Assembly: GCF_009796865.1 (NCBI RefSeq)
Contig: NZ_CP047028.1
Coordinates: forward strand, 806,001-870,000
Direction: 5' to 3'
Length of the DNA stretch: 64,000 bases
Origin: Formosa sp. L2A11
Lineage (GTDB): Bacteria; Bacteroidota; Bacteroidia; Flavobacteriales; Flavobacteriaceae
How positions within the stretch are numbered: position 1 is the first letter of the stretch; the number at the start of each line of letters is the position of its first letter. The translations under genes and the position numbers were made by a program. Positions 35,600 to 45,873 of this stretch are shown piece by piece. The notes below the pieces were generated by a model that saw only the letters and a program-made list of their open reading frames with translations, made no database searches and had not been told where the DNA came from.

Positions 35600-37393
35600 T
35601 TAATGTTGTAACTCTTCTTCTCCTTCTTGTAATGGAATATTTTGAGGTACAAAATCTACATCTTGACCTGGTTTACTATAATCGTAAGCCCAACGGTATA
35701 CTACAGGAAGTTCTCCTGGCCAGTTACCATGAATATGCTCTACAGGAGTTGTCCACTCTAAAGTAGTCGATCTCCAAGGATTCATTGTTGCTTTCTTACC
35801 GTAGAAAATACTTACAAAGAAATTATATAAGAATATAAGTTGAAAAATACCACCAATAATAGCAAAGATTGTAATTACCTTATTTACATCGGCTAAATCA
35901 TCAAATAATGGGAAATTAGTGTTTGTATAATAACGTCTTGGTAAACCTGCCATACCTATAAAGTGCATTGGAAAAAACACACCGTAAGCACATACTGCAG
36001 TAACCCAGAAGTGAATATAACCTAAGTTCTTATTCATCATACGTCCAAACATTTTAGGATACCAATGGTAAATACCAGCAAACATACCGTAAAGGGCAGA
36101 TATTCCCATTACTAAGTGAAAGTGAGCAATTACAAAATATGTATCGTGAACGTTAATATCTAAAGCACTATCTCCTAAAATAATTCCTGTTAAACCACCT
36201 GTAATAAAAGTAGAAACGAAACCTATAGAAAATAACATCGAAGTATTCATCTGGATATTACCTTTCCAAATTGTAGTAATCCAGTTAAAGGCTTTAACAG
36301 CAGAAGGAATTGCAATTAATAAAGTTGTAAATGTAAATACAGAACCTAAGAAAGGATTCATACCTGATACAAACATGTGGTGACCCCAAACGATTGTAGA
36401 AAGGAAAGCAATTGCTAAAATAGAAGCAATCATTGCACGGTAACCAAAGATAGGTTTACGTGAATTAGCTGCCATAATCTCAGAAACTAATCCCATTGCA
36501 GGTAAAATTACAATATATACCTCAGGGTGACCTAAGAACCAAAATAAGTGTTCAAATAAAACTGGAGACCCTCCTTGGTAATGTAGTACTTCACCTTGAA
36601 TAAATATATCTGATAAGAAGAATGATGTTCCAAAACTTCTATCCATAATTAATAATAGACATGCAGATAGTAATACAGGGAAAGATACAATACCAATAAT
36701 AGCAGTTACAAAAAATGCCCAGATTGTAAGAGGAAGTCTAGTCATAGACATTCCTTTTGTACGTAAATTAAGTACAGTTACAACATAGTTTAAACCTCCA
36801 ATTAATTGAGATGCTATAAATATAGCCATTGAAACTAACCAAAGTGTCATTCCCATACCAGAACCACTAGATGCCATTGGCAAAGCAGATAAAGGCGGAT
36901 AAATAGTCCATCCTGCTGCCGCAGGTCCAGCTTCAACAAATAATGAGCCTAACATAATTAGACATGATACAAAAAATAACCAATAAGAAACCATGTTAAG
37001 GAATCCTGAGGCCATATCTCGTGCACCAATTTGTAATGGAATTAATAAGTTACTAAATGTACCACTTAATCCGGCTGTTAATACAAAGAATACCATTATG
37101 GTACCATGAATTGTTACTAATGCTAAATAAATATCTGCATCCATAACACCGTCTGGAGCCCATTTACCTAATAAAGCTTCAAATAAAACATTAGGTTGTT
37201 CTGGCCATGCAATTTGCATACGGAACATAATAGACATAAGGATTCCAACAATCCCCATAAATACTCCAGTAATCAAATATTGCTTAGAGATCATTTTATG
37301 ATCTGTACTGAAAACATATTTGGTAATGAAAGTTGATTTATGATGATGTCCGTGGTCGTCGTCGTGAGCGTGAGTATCTGCGTGTTCTGACAT
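35600..37393 (-). CDS. ctaD: Cytochrome c oxidase subunit I (aa3 type)
   Basis: The 597-residue catalytic subunit has about twelve membrane helices, the haem-copper signature FLGHPEVYIVILPAMG with the YxxxxxH-type crosslink region, WGHHMFVSGMNPFLG (CuB histidines) and HDTYFVIAHFHLVMG (haem ligands). The N-terminus is His/Asp-rich (HADTHAHDDDHGHHH), possibly metal-binding. It reduces O2 to water and pumps protons. It is the last gene of the operon actABCDEF-subunit II-subunit I, which fits direct coupling of ACIII to this oxidase; subunits III/IV are at 7346-9356. Confidence 0.96.
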   Translation of the reverse strand: MSEHADTHAHDDDHGHHHKSTFITKYVFSTDHKMISKQYLITGVFMGIVGILMSIMFRMQIAWPEQPNVLFEALLGKWAPDGVMDADIYLALVTIHGTIMVFFVLTAGLSGTFSNLLIPLQIGARDMASGFLNMVSYWLFFVSCLIMLGSLFVEAGPAAAGWTIYPPLSALPMASSGSGMGMTLWLVSMAIFIASQLIGGLNYVVTVLNLRTKGMSMTRLPLTIWAFFVTAIIGIVSFPVLLSACLLLIMDRSFGTSFFLSDIFIQGEVLHYQGGSPVLFEHLFWFLGHPEVYIVILPAMGLVSEIMAANSRKPIFGYRAMIASILAIAFLSTIVWGHHMFVSGMNPFLGSVFTFTTLLIAIPSAVKAFNWITTIWKGNIQMNTSMLFSIGFVSTFITGGLTGIILGDSALDINVHDTYFVIAHFHLVMGISALYGMFAGIYHWYPKMFGRMMNKNLGYIHFWVTAVCAYGVFFPMHFIGMAGLPRRYYTNTNFPLFDDLADVNKVITIFAIIGGIFQLIFLYNFFVSIFYGKKATMNPWRSTTLEWTTPVEHIHGNWPGELPVVYRWAYDYSKPGQDVDFVPQNIPLQEGEEELQH

Positions 37394-37431
37394 AATCTTA
37401 TTTTCGGTTTTTTAAGTCTTTTTTGATTGAA

Positions 37432-38505
37432 TTAGTTTTCTACTAGGGAATCTTTGAACAATTTTTGCTCTTTAATCCAAGCATCATATTCTTCTTGAGT
37501 TTGCACGATTATTTTCATTTGCATATTGTAATGTGATTTCCCACAAATTTTATTACACAATAATAAATAATCAAACTCATATGGATCTAAAGCTTCTTCA
37601 CCTTTAGCCACTAATTCTTTACTGTTTTCTACTCTAATTTCATTGATATGTTTTACTTTATCAACCATATCAGGGTTCTGACGCATATCTGCTGTAGTAA
37701 TAGTTGGTGTAAAACCAAACTGGGTAATCATACCAGGAACACAGTTCATTTGTGCTCTAAAATGAGGCATGTAAGCAGAGTGTAATACATCTTGAGAACG
37801 CATTTTAAACAATACAGGTTTTCCAACTACTAAGTGTAATTCTGAAGTAATAATATCGTCTTGTGCATTAGGATCAGATTCATCTAAACCTAAAATGTTA
37901 GCTCTGTCAATATCAATTAACCTTACGTTAGCTTTACCTAGAGTATTATCGGCTCCACTGTATCTTGCTTTCCAGTTAAATTGTTGTGCATAAAGTTCTA
38001 CAACAGTTGGATCATCGTCTTCACTAACATTCATAATGCTAGTCCAAGTAAATAAACCATAAATAATTAAACCTGCTAAAGTAATTACCGGAATAATAGT
38101 CCAAATCGCTTCTAAGGTATTATTATCTGCAAAGAATAAGGCTTTACGACCTTTTTGTCCTTTATATTTAAATGCGAAAAAATGCAGTAAGAACTGTGTA
38201 ATAGTCTGTACAACAAAAATTAACACAAGAGAGATAATCATTAAATTATCAATCTCTGGTCCATGAGCAGAAGCAGAATTAGATAATAAAGGTAAATCTC
38301 CCCATTTAACTATACATACAATTGTAATGATATAAATAAAGGCCAAAAACCCCATCATAAGATAGGCGTTCATGGTATTATCTTTTTCTGTAGCAACTTG
38401 GTTATCTTCAGGAAGCCCTGCTTGAGCTAAGTCGAAGATTTTTACCATTTGCCAAATGGCTATTAATATAAATACTAATACTAAAATTATAAATAAAGCA
38501 GTCAT
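37432..38505 (-). CDS. ctaC: Cytochrome c oxidase subunit II with CuA site
   Basis: The 357-residue protein has three hydrophobic segments (one at the extreme N-terminus, then two more before residue 160) and a periplasmic cupredoxin domain. The CuA motif CNKICGKSHYNM gives C317, C321, H325 and M328, and the upstream ligand is His in DVLHSAYMPHFR. It receives electrons, probably from the ActA/ActE haems, and passes them to subunit I. The C-terminus carries no cytochrome c domain. The SCO protein at 5781-6527 is the likely copper donor. Confidence 0.95.
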   Translation of the reverse strand: MTALFIILVLVFILIAIWQMVKIFDLAQAGLPEDNQVATEKDNTMNAYLMMGFLAFIYIITIVCIVKWGDLPLLSNSASAHGPEIDNLMIISLVLIFVVQTITQFLLHFFAFKYKGQKGRKALFFADNNTLEAIWTIIPVITLAGLIIYGLFTWTSIMNVSEDDDPTVVELYAQQFNWKARYSGADNTLGKANVRLIDIDRANILGLDESDPNAQDDIITSELHLVVGKPVLFKMRSQDVLHSAYMPHFRAQMNCVPGMITQFGFTPTITTADMRQNPDMVDKVKHINEIRVENSKELVAKGEEALDPYEFDYLLLCNKICGKSHYNMQMKIIVQTQEEYDAWIKEQKLFKDSLVEN

Positions 38506-38550
38506 ACTGTTTGTTATTGGTCTTTATATGTTTTTTGTAATGATAGTGAA

Positions 38551-39939
38551 TTAATAATGAAAATGTTCACTTTCTTTAATTAAAGGATTACGTTTTGGTA
38601 CTAATGGTGCTTTTGATATTGCTGTAAACACTACAAATATAAACAATCCTGCAAATAATAATATTGAACTTATCTCTGGAATTCCAATAAACCATTGTTC
38701 TCCTACAGTAGAAGGCATAATCATATTGAAAATATCCATGTAATGTCCGAATAAAATTACAACTCCTGCCATTACAACAAACCAAGGAATACGTTTGTAA
38801 TCACTGTTCATTAATATTAATAATGGGAATAAGAAGTTTAAGACAACCATTCCAAAGAATGGTAAGTTATAATCTTCAATTCGTGTTATAAAGTAAGTAA
38901 CTTCTTCTGGGATGTTAGAATACCAAAGTAACATAAATTGAGAGAACCATAAGTATGTCCAGAATACACTAAGTCCGAACATAAATTTAGCTAAATCGTG
39001 AATATGACTATCGTTTACAGATGGTAACATACCTTTAGATTTTAAGTAGATTGTTATTAATGCAATTACTGTAATACCACTTACAAACATACTTGCAAAA
39101 ACATACCATCCAAAAAGAGTAGAGTACCAGTGTGGATCTACACTCATAATCCAATCCCAAGACATAATAGATTCTGAATAAATAAAGAATACTAAAAATG
39201 CAGCAGAAATACGGAAGTTTTTCTTAAAGTTAGAGTTATCATCAGCTAAATCCTGAGCCAAACTAAATTTACGAGAGAAGTGTCTGTATGTACACCAACC
39301 TGCAATGTATATTAAACCTCTAAAAGCAAACCAACCAATGTTTAACCATGAAGATTTACCTTGAATTAATTTATCGTCTGCAACAACTTCTGGATCCATC
39401 CATACAAAAATATTGTAATGTCCAATAGTACCAGAGGCAACAGCAATTAAAAGTACAATTATAGCTCCAGGTAACAAATATGCTGTTACACCTTCCATAA
39501 TTCTAAAAAGTAATGGAGACCAACCTGCTTGTGCAGCAATTTGAATGGCATAAAAAGCTAATGCTCCTAAGGCAATCATCATAAAAAAGAAAGCCGCAAC
39601 ATATAATGCAGACCAAGGTCTGTTTGCTATTTGATGTTGTACATGTTCTGCATGTGCATCTCCATGATGAGCATCTTCACCTTCTGCATGTGCAGCTTCA
39701 CCGTGAGATTCTTCAGCATGTTTTGAAGCTTCAGCATGTGTATCATGCGCTTCTGTTATATGAATAGCTTGCGAATCATCATGTTCTTTTACTTCATGAT
39801 GTGCAGCGTCTTCAGCTAACATAGTTTTTACTTCATCTAAAGATTTATGAGAAGACATAAAACCATAAACTACCCCTATAAATCCTAAGATTATTAGAGC
39901 GAAAGAAAATGTTCTTAATTTATTTGAAAGTGTGTACAT
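38551..39939 (-). CDS. actF: Alternative complex III subunit ActF
   Basis: The 462-residue protein has about ten membrane helices. The exported or loop segment is extremely His/Glu/Ala-rich (about residues 35-105, many HAE and DAH repeats). After it comes the NrfD/PsrC-like fold (WSALYVAAFFFMMIALGALA, SYLWFSQFMLLWYSN-type helix). ActF is one of the two large quinol-side membrane subunits of ACIII and is usually annotated quinol:cytochrome c oxidoreductase. The operon position between actE and oxidase subunit II is standard for Bacteroidota. The His-rich stretch may bind metal, but no function is shown. Confidence 0.9.
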   Translation of the reverse strand: MYTLSNKLRTFSFALIILGFIGVVYGFMSSHKSLDEVKTMLAEDAAHHEVKEHDDSQAIHITEAHDTHAEASKHAEESHGEAAHAEGEDAHHGDAHAEHVQHQIANRPWSALYVAAFFFMMIALGALAFYAIQIAAQAGWSPLLFRIMEGVTAYLLPGAIIVLLIAVASGTIGHYNIFVWMDPEVVADDKLIQGKSSWLNIGWFAFRGLIYIAGWCTYRHFSRKFSLAQDLADDNSNFKKNFRISAAFLVFFIYSESIMSWDWIMSVDPHWYSTLFGWYVFASMFVSGITVIALITIYLKSKGMLPSVNDSHIHDLAKFMFGLSVFWTYLWFSQFMLLWYSNIPEEVTYFITRIEDYNLPFFGMVVLNFLFPLLILMNSDYKRIPWFVVMAGVVILFGHYMDIFNMIMPSTVGEQWFIGIPEISSILLFAGLFIFVVFTAISKAPLVPKRNPLIKESEHFHY

Positions 39940-39967
39940 ATCTATATATAATCTTTATCTAATCGAC

Positions 39968-40525
39968 TTACTTTTCTAAATCTGCTTTAAGTTTCATAAC
40001 ATAAGCAGCAACTTGCCAACGCTCTTCGTCTAACAATTGATTCTTGTAAGACCCCATTGCATTCTTTCCGTAATAAATAGTGTGGTAAATACTTCCCACT
40101 GAAATGTTACGTCCTGCATCATCATATTTAGGAACTCCTAAAATTTTCTCTCTCTTAACTAAGGTTCCTTGTCCGTCTCCTTTAGTACCATGACAGATAC
40201 CACAATAGATGTCGAATAATTCTTTTCCTTTACTAAAATCAATTAAAGTAGAATCTAAAGGATTCATTAAGTTCAGTTTTGCATCTTCATATCCTTCTAA
40301 TGTATTAGGGATAGTAAAAGGCATGTGTCCTCTTGCTATAGCACCATCTGCTGGTAACTGAGCTTCAACACCATTTCTAAATGCTGTTGTTTCACTATAA
40401 GTTTCGTATCCTACAGATTGGTACATGTTAGGCATATACTGGTAGTTTGGTCTGCCATTTTCTTTACACGACACTGCAGATATTAAAACTACGGCTATTG
40501 CAAATATTTTTATTAAGCTTTTCAT
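39968..40525 (-). CDS. actE: Alternative complex III cytochrome c subunit ActE
   Basis: This 185-residue lipoprotein (VVLISAVSC, Cys 20) has one haem-binding motif CGICH (108-112) in a class I cytochrome c domain, and a likely distal Met ligand in KNAMGSYK. It is one of the two cytochrome c subunits of ACIII that carry electrons out toward the oxidase. It lies 7 bp after actD and 28 bp before actF, so it is translated as part of the operon. Confidence 0.93.
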   Translation of the reverse strand: MKSLIKIFAIAVVLISAVSCKENGRPNYQYMPNMYQSVGYETYSETTAFRNGVEAQLPADGAIARGHMPFTIPNTLEGYEDAKLNLMNPLDSTLIDFSKGKELFDIYCGICHGTKGDGQGTLVKREKILGVPKYDDAGRNISVGSIYHTIYYGKNAMGSYKNQLLDEERWQVAAYVMKLKADLEK

Positions 40526-40532
40526 AATTCTA

Positions 40533-41066
40533 TTAATGGGCTTTATCTACTAAGTTAATTTCTACTGCACCTGTATTTTTTAAAAACTCGGTGATTTCTT
40601 CTTCATTATGATTTCCTACAGATATCTCCATTAAGAAGTGATCATCGGTAGTTCTTGGATCTGGATTTTCAGCATCTTTAAAAGGGTAAATTCTACTTCT
40701 TAAGTAAAAAGTAAGCACCATTAAGTGAGCTGCAAAAAATACAGTAAGTTCAAACATAATTGGTACAAATGCTGGTAAGTTTTCTAAGTAACTAAAACTT
40801 GGTTTCCCACCAATATCTTGTGGCCAGTCTTCGATCATGATAAAATTCATCATCGCAGCTGCGAAGGTTATACCAATACATCCATAAATAAAAGCTGTGA
40901 TAGCCAAACGTGTTGGAGCTAATCCCATTGCTTTATCTAGTCCATGAACCGGGAAAGGTGTAAACACCTCGTCTATATGATATTTTGCTACACGAACATC
41001 TTTAACGGCAGCCATTAAAACGTCGTCGTCTGTATAAATAGCGTGAATAACTTTTGAAGATTCCAT
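40533..41066 (-). CDS. actD: Alternative complex III subunit ActD (DUF3341)
   Basis: The 177-residue protein belongs to the DUF3341 family: an N-terminal soluble part (VIHAIYTDDDVLMAAVKDVR, HIDEVFTPFPVHGLDKAMGL) and two membrane helices (about 57-77 and 100-122). The C-terminal part is short and acidic (HFLMEISVGN). ActD is a structural membrane subunit of ACIII. It lies 9 bp after actC. Confidence 0.93.
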   Translation of the reverse strand: MESSKVIHAIYTDDDVLMAAVKDVRVAKYHIDEVFTPFPVHGLDKAMGLAPTRLAITAFIYGCIGITFAAAMMNFIMIEDWPQDIGGKPSFSYLENLPAFVPIMFELTVFFAAHLMVLTFYLRSRIYPFKDAENPDPRTTDDHFLMEISVGNHNEEEITEFLKNTGAVEINLVDKAH

Positions 41067-41075
41067 ATGCTACTT

Positions 41076-42527
41076 TTAGTTTTTTGAATTATTAACTGAG
41101 GGTCCTGATGTTCTAGAATCCGCACCTGTACCTACTAAACTATCTCCACTTTCTCTAATATTTTTATAATATTCTCCTGAAGATTTTAAAATGGTCTTCA
41201 CTTCTGCCTGTGCAATTACAGGGAATGTTCTAGAATATAATAAAAACAATACAAAGAAGAAACCAATAGTTCCAACAAATATCCCGATATCTACAAATGT
41301 AGGTGAGAACATTGTCCATGATGATGGTAAGTAATCTCTGTGTAACGATGTAACAATAATTACAAAACGCTCAAACCACATTCCTACATTTACCACAATC
41401 GAGATAAAGAAAGAGAACATAATACTTGTTCTTAATTTCTTGAACCACATAAATTGAGGAGAGAATACGTTAAAACTCATCATACATAAATATGCCCACC
41501 AGTAAGGACCGGTTGCTCTGTTTAAAAATGCATATTGTTCGTACTCTACACCAGAATACCAAGCAATAAACAACTCTGTAATATAAGCCACACCAACTAT
41601 AGAACCTGTAATCATGATTACAATATTCATTAATTCGATATGTTGCACTGTAATATAATCTTCTAAATTACACACTTTTCTCATAATAATAAGAAGTGTG
41701 TTTACCATTGCAAACCCAGAGAATACTGCTCCTGCAACGAAGTAAGGAGGGAAAATGGTAGTATGCCATCCTGGAATTACAGAGGTTGCAAAATCAAAAG
41801 ATACAATCGTGTGTACAGAAAGTACAAGTGGTGTTGCTAAACCTGCAAGTACCAAAGATACTTCTTCAAAACGTTGCCAGTCTTTAGCTCTACCAGACCA
41901 ACCAAAACTTAATAAAGAATAAATTTTCTTTTGAAAAGGTTTCACAGCACGATCTCTTAACATCGCAAAATCTGGTAATAAACCTGTCCACCAGAATACT
42001 AGTGACACAGATAAATATGTTGAAATTGCAAATACATCCCAAAGTAAAGGTGAGTTAAAGTTTACCCATAACGAACCAAATTGGTTTGGAATTGGTAACA
42101 CCCAGTATGCAAGCCATGGACGACCCATGTGAATAATTGGAAATAAACCTGCTTGGAACACCGCGAAAATTGTCATGGCTTCAGCAGAACGGTTAATTGC
42201 CATCCTCCATTTTTGACGGAATAATAATAGTACTGCAGAAATTAATGTTCCTGCGTGACCAATACCTACCCACCAAACAAAGTTGGTAATATCCCAGGCC
42301 CAACCTACGGTTTTATTTAAACCCCAAGTTCCAATACCTGTTGATACTGTGTAAATTATACATCCTATTCCCCAAAGGAAAGCAACTAATGAAATAGAAA
42401 AAACTATCCACCATAATTTATTTGCTTTTCCTTCTACAGGTCTTGCGACATCGACAGTAACGTCGTGGTAAGACTTTTCTCCTGTAATTAAGGGTCTTCT
42501 TATAGGTGCTTCGTAATGAGACGCCAT
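41076..42527 (-). CDS. actC: Alternative complex III subunit ActC (NrfD/PsrC family)
   Basis: The 483-residue protein has about ten membrane helices and NrfD-family features (VGIGHAGTLISAVLLLFRQKW, MGRPWLAYWVLPIPNQFGSL, GWHTTIFPPYFVAGAVFSGF). ActC contains the main quinol-binding site and is homologous to the membrane subunits of polysulfide and nitrite reductases. It follows actB by 31 bp and precedes actD. Confidence 0.95.
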   Translation of the reverse strand: MASHYEAPIRRPLITGEKSYHDVTVDVARPVEGKANKLWWIVFSISLVAFLWGIGCIIYTVSTGIGTWGLNKTVGWAWDITNFVWWVGIGHAGTLISAVLLLFRQKWRMAINRSAEAMTIFAVFQAGLFPIIHMGRPWLAYWVLPIPNQFGSLWVNFNSPLLWDVFAISTYLSVSLVFWWTGLLPDFAMLRDRAVKPFQKKIYSLLSFGWSGRAKDWQRFEEVSLVLAGLATPLVLSVHTIVSFDFATSVIPGWHTTIFPPYFVAGAVFSGFAMVNTLLIIMRKVCNLEDYITVQHIELMNIVIMITGSIVGVAYITELFIAWYSGVEYEQYAFLNRATGPYWWAYLCMMSFNVFSPQFMWFKKLRTSIMFSFFISIVVNVGMWFERFVIIVTSLHRDYLPSSWTMFSPTFVDIGIFVGTIGFFFVLFLLYSRTFPVIAQAEVKTILKSSGEYYKNIRESGDSLVGTGADSRTSGPSVNNSKN

Positions 42528-42558
42528 ATCCTTATCTAATTATTTCTTAATTCGTTAA

Positions 42559-45500
42559 TTATGCTTCTGTTGTATTTCTCACTTTAGTTTGATAAATCAC
42601 ATTAGGTTTTGTCCCAATATGCTCTAATAAGTGATACATACGATTATCTTCTTTAAGGTGTGCTACCTTACTTTCTTTGTCATTGACATCTCCAAAGACC
42701 ATTGCTCCACTGCTACAAGCTGAAGAACAAGCGGTTTGGAATTCGCCATCTTTAATAACACGTCCGTCACGTTTAGCATCTAGAATTGTTTTTTGTGTCA
42801 TTTGAATACACATAGAACATTTTTCCATAACACCACGAGAACGTACTACAACATCTGGATTTAATACCATACGTCCTAAATCATCATTCATATGGTAATC
42901 AAACTCATCATTACCACTATATAAGAACCAGTTAAAGCGACGTACTTTATAAGGACAGTTGTTAGCACAGTAACGTGTACCTACACAACGGTTATAGGCC
43001 ATATGATTTTGCCCTTGTCGACTGTGTGATGTTGCCGCTACTGGACAAACAGTTTCACAAGGTGCGTGATTACAATGTTGACACATTACTGGTTGAAAAG
43101 CAACCTGTGGATTTTCTGAAGGATGTTCTAATTCTCCAAATCCTCCTAATGAACCATTATCTCCAAATAAACCAGAGAAACCTTCCATTTTAGTATCATC
43201 ACCTTCAAAAGATTCTTCAGATGAGTAATATCTATCTATACGTAACCAGTGCATATCACGGCTACGACGAATTTCACTTTTACCAACAACAGGTACATTG
43301 TTTTCTGCATGACATGCAATAACACATGCTCCACATCCTGTACAAGCATTTAAGTCTATAGATAAGTTGAAATGATGTCCTATTGAACGATCAAACTCAT
43401 CCCATAAATCAACTTCTGGTGAAGTTACAGGAGTTTCAACGTGGTTTAAACTTACCATTGGTATAGCATTCCACTCTTTCTTATCTTTTGTATTAAAGAT
43501 TTCTAAAGTAGTCTCCTTAATGATATCTCCACGTCCCATTAATGTATTATGTAATTGTACACAAGCAAACTCATGTTCATCACCTTCTACAGCACTTACA
43601 GATACATTTTGAACGGTATCAAAGTTTTGGTATAAACCAAAAGCATTAACACCTGTTTTCATTTCATCTTTTAATCCTGCGAATCTACCATAACCAAATG
43701 ATAATCCTACAGAACCTTTAGCTTGACCCGGTTGAATAATAACTGGTACACGTTCTAATGTAACACCATTAACAGTTACACTAGCATAACTACCATTTAA
43801 TCCTCCGTTAGCTACATTTCTATTTATTAAGCCTAATGCTTCTGCATCTGCTTTAGAAACGGTTAAGTAGTTATCCCAAGATGTTCTTGTAATTGGATCT
43901 GGAAATTCTTGTAACCATGGGTTATTGGCTTGTTGACCATCTCCCATACCTACTTTGGTATATAATACTAATTCTAAACCTTCAGATTTAGCAGAAGCAA
44001 CTAATGTTGAAGCTAATGCTGCTCCAGATATTTCGTTTACTGTAAAACCTGCTCCGCCAAACACCTTTCCATGAGAAACCGTTTTAGAAGAGGTTGTTGT
44101 AACAGAACCTTCTTTGTCTTCGTCTTTTATTCCAACACCAACTGCTGTGTCATGAATAACACCACCAACCCATGTTCTGTCTTTCTTTTCATTAAGTGTT
44201 GTTTTAGTATCTACAATAGTTTCGTTAGAAACACCGTTAACTAAAGTTCCTATTGAACCAACAACAAACGAACCATCATGAATGGCTTGATTGAATGAAG
44301 CACCACCTAAAATACTGCTATTCCAAGTATCTTTAATGTAATCATGATAAGAAACCGTGTTTCCTGTCCATGTTAGTAAAGCTTCTTGAAATTGTTTTGT
44401 ATCAAATAACGGACGAATAGTAGGTTGTGTTAACGCAAAATGTCCGCGTTTTAATTCTACATCACCCCAAGATTCTAAATAATGAGGAGCTGCAGCAATA
44501 TATTCTGTTTGAGTAGCTGTCTCATCTGATTTCATTGAGAATGTTACAGCTAATTCTGTTTTCTTTAATCCTTCAGCAAAATCTGCTGCGTTTGGTAAAC
44601 TATATAATGGATTAACTCCACTCATAATAATTCCACCAATACGACCAGCTTTCATATCTGCTACTAATTGCATAACGTCTTTATCGTTACCTTGTCTAGT
44701 TAAGACAGGAACTCTAGGCATAAATGCTTTACTACGTAAGGCTGCATTAATTTCTAAAACTAAAGCCTGAGCGTTTACATCCTGAATACCAGTAACAACA
44801 ACACCACCTCTACCAGATTTTTTAAGATCTGCAGCTGCTTTTTTAACTGCGATATCGATATGCTTAGGTAAAGTTCCTGAAACAGAACTTCCTACAACAT
44901 AACCGTATAATTTAGCTAAAGCTACTTTTTGTTGACTAGGAGTAGAAGCCACACGTTTATCTGCATTTGCACCAGCTAAAGACATATTTGCCTCAAACTG
45001 ATAGTGACGAGACATTTTACCATCTTTAGGTATACGTCCTGCAGAATAACCAGCATCGTAACCACCACCTTGCCAATCACCAATAAAATCTGCACCAAAA
45101 GAAACAATAGTTTCTGCATGAGCAAAATCATAATTAGCTAAAGCACGACTGCCGTATTTTGCTTGGTAAGCATCTAGAGCTGCTGATTCTGATATTGCAT
45201 CATAAACAACATGACGAACCTTACCGTATTTTTCTTTGAATGTATTTATTAATCGTTCTGTAGAAGGACTAGCAAAAGTTTGAGTCAACAAAACGATTTC
45301 TTTTCCTGCAGAACTTAAACTTGTTAATTTAGAAGCTATTTCAGTATTAAAATCATTCCACGATACCGGGCTACCACCTTTTAATGGACCTTGTACTCTT
45401 AAGCTATCATACAAACCTAATACAGAAGCATTCACTCTTGCATTAGCGTTTCCGTTAGATTTAGCTAAGGAATTGTTCTCAATTTTAATAGGACGACCTT

Positions 45501-45843
45501 CGCGTGTTTTCACTAAAACACTAGCGAAATCAAAACCGTCTGCTATAGTTGTTGCATAATAATTTGCAACACCAGGAATAATTTGTTCTGGCTGAACTAC
45601 ATAAGGAATCGATTTAATAACTGGTCCTTCACAAGCTGCAAGCGATGCGGCTGCTGTACTAAAACCAACATATTTTAAGAAATCTCTTCGAGTTGTAGAA
45701 GATGATTCAAGCGTTGCTTTATCACCTAAAAACTCGTCTGTAGGAATTTCTTCAACAAATTCGTTTTGTTTTAGCGCCTCAACAATAGAGCTATTTTCGT
45801 TTAGCTCTTCAACACTTTTCCAGTATTTCTTGTTTGATGACAT
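42559..45843 (-). CDS. actB: Alternative complex III subunit ActB (molybdopterin-oxidoreductase-like plus ferredoxin)
   Basis: The 1094-residue protein starts with a Tat-variant signal (TTRRDFLKYVGFSTAAASLA, about 51-70). A molybdopterin-oxidoreductase-like region follows (about 80-750). The C-terminal ferredoxin-like domain has several cysteine clusters: CTGCGACVIACHAENNVP, CQHCNHAPCETVCP, CVGTRYCANNCPY, CSMCIQMT and CSSACSSGAM. In ACIII the ActB1-like half does not hold a molybdenum cofactor; the iron-sulfur clusters pass electrons from ActC to ActA. The fused form is usual in Bacteroidota. Confidence 0.95.
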   Translation of the reverse strand: MSSNKKYWKSVEELNENSSIVEALKQNEFVEEIPTDEFLGDKATLESSSTTRRDFLKYVGFSTAAASLAACEGPVIKSIPYVVQPEQIIPGVANYYATTIADGFDFASVLVKTREGRPIKIENNSLAKSNGNANARVNASVLGLYDSLRVQGPLKGGSPVSWNDFNTEIASKLTSLSSAGKEIVLLTQTFASPSTERLINTFKEKYGKVRHVVYDAISESAALDAYQAKYGSRALANYDFAHAETIVSFGADFIGDWQGGGYDAGYSAGRIPKDGKMSRHYQFEANMSLAGANADKRVASTPSQQKVALAKLYGYVVGSSVSGTLPKHIDIAVKKAAADLKKSGRGGVVVTGIQDVNAQALVLEINAALRSKAFMPRVPVLTRQGNDKDVMQLVADMKAGRIGGIIMSGVNPLYSLPNAADFAEGLKKTELAVTFSMKSDETATQTEYIAAAPHYLESWGDVELKRGHFALTQPTIRPLFDTKQFQEALLTWTGNTVSYHDYIKDTWNSSILGGASFNQAIHDGSFVVGSIGTLVNGVSNETIVDTKTTLNEKKDRTWVGGVIHDTAVGVGIKDEDKEGSVTTTSSKTVSHGKVFGGAGFTVNEISGAALASTLVASAKSEGLELVLYTKVGMGDGQQANNPWLQEFPDPITRTSWDNYLTVSKADAEALGLINRNVANGGLNGSYASVTVNGVTLERVPVIIQPGQAKGSVGLSFGYGRFAGLKDEMKTGVNAFGLYQNFDTVQNVSVSAVEGDEHEFACVQLHNTLMGRGDIIKETTLEIFNTKDKKEWNAIPMVSLNHVETPVTSPEVDLWDEFDRSIGHHFNLSIDLNACTGCGACVIACHAENNVPVVGKSEIRRSRDMHWLRIDRYYSSEESFEGDDTKMEGFSGLFGDNGSLGGFGELEHPSENPQVAFQPVMCQHCNHAPCETVCPVAATSHSRQGQNHMAYNRCVGTRYCANNCPYKVRRFNWFLYSGNDEFDYHMNDDLGRMVLNPDVVVRSRGVMEKCSMCIQMTQKTILDAKRDGRVIKDGEFQTACSSACSSGAMVFGDVNDKESKVAHLKEDNRMYHLLEHIGTKPNVIYQTKVRNTTEA

Positions 45844-45873
45844 ATTGTATAATTGAATTACTTCTTAAATAAA

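Noticed and set aside
42559..45843. A true molybdenum-dependent oxidoreductase
   Set aside because: Gene order and the fused ferredoxin part show that it is ActB of alternative complex III, in which the molybdopterin-like domain has no cofactor.
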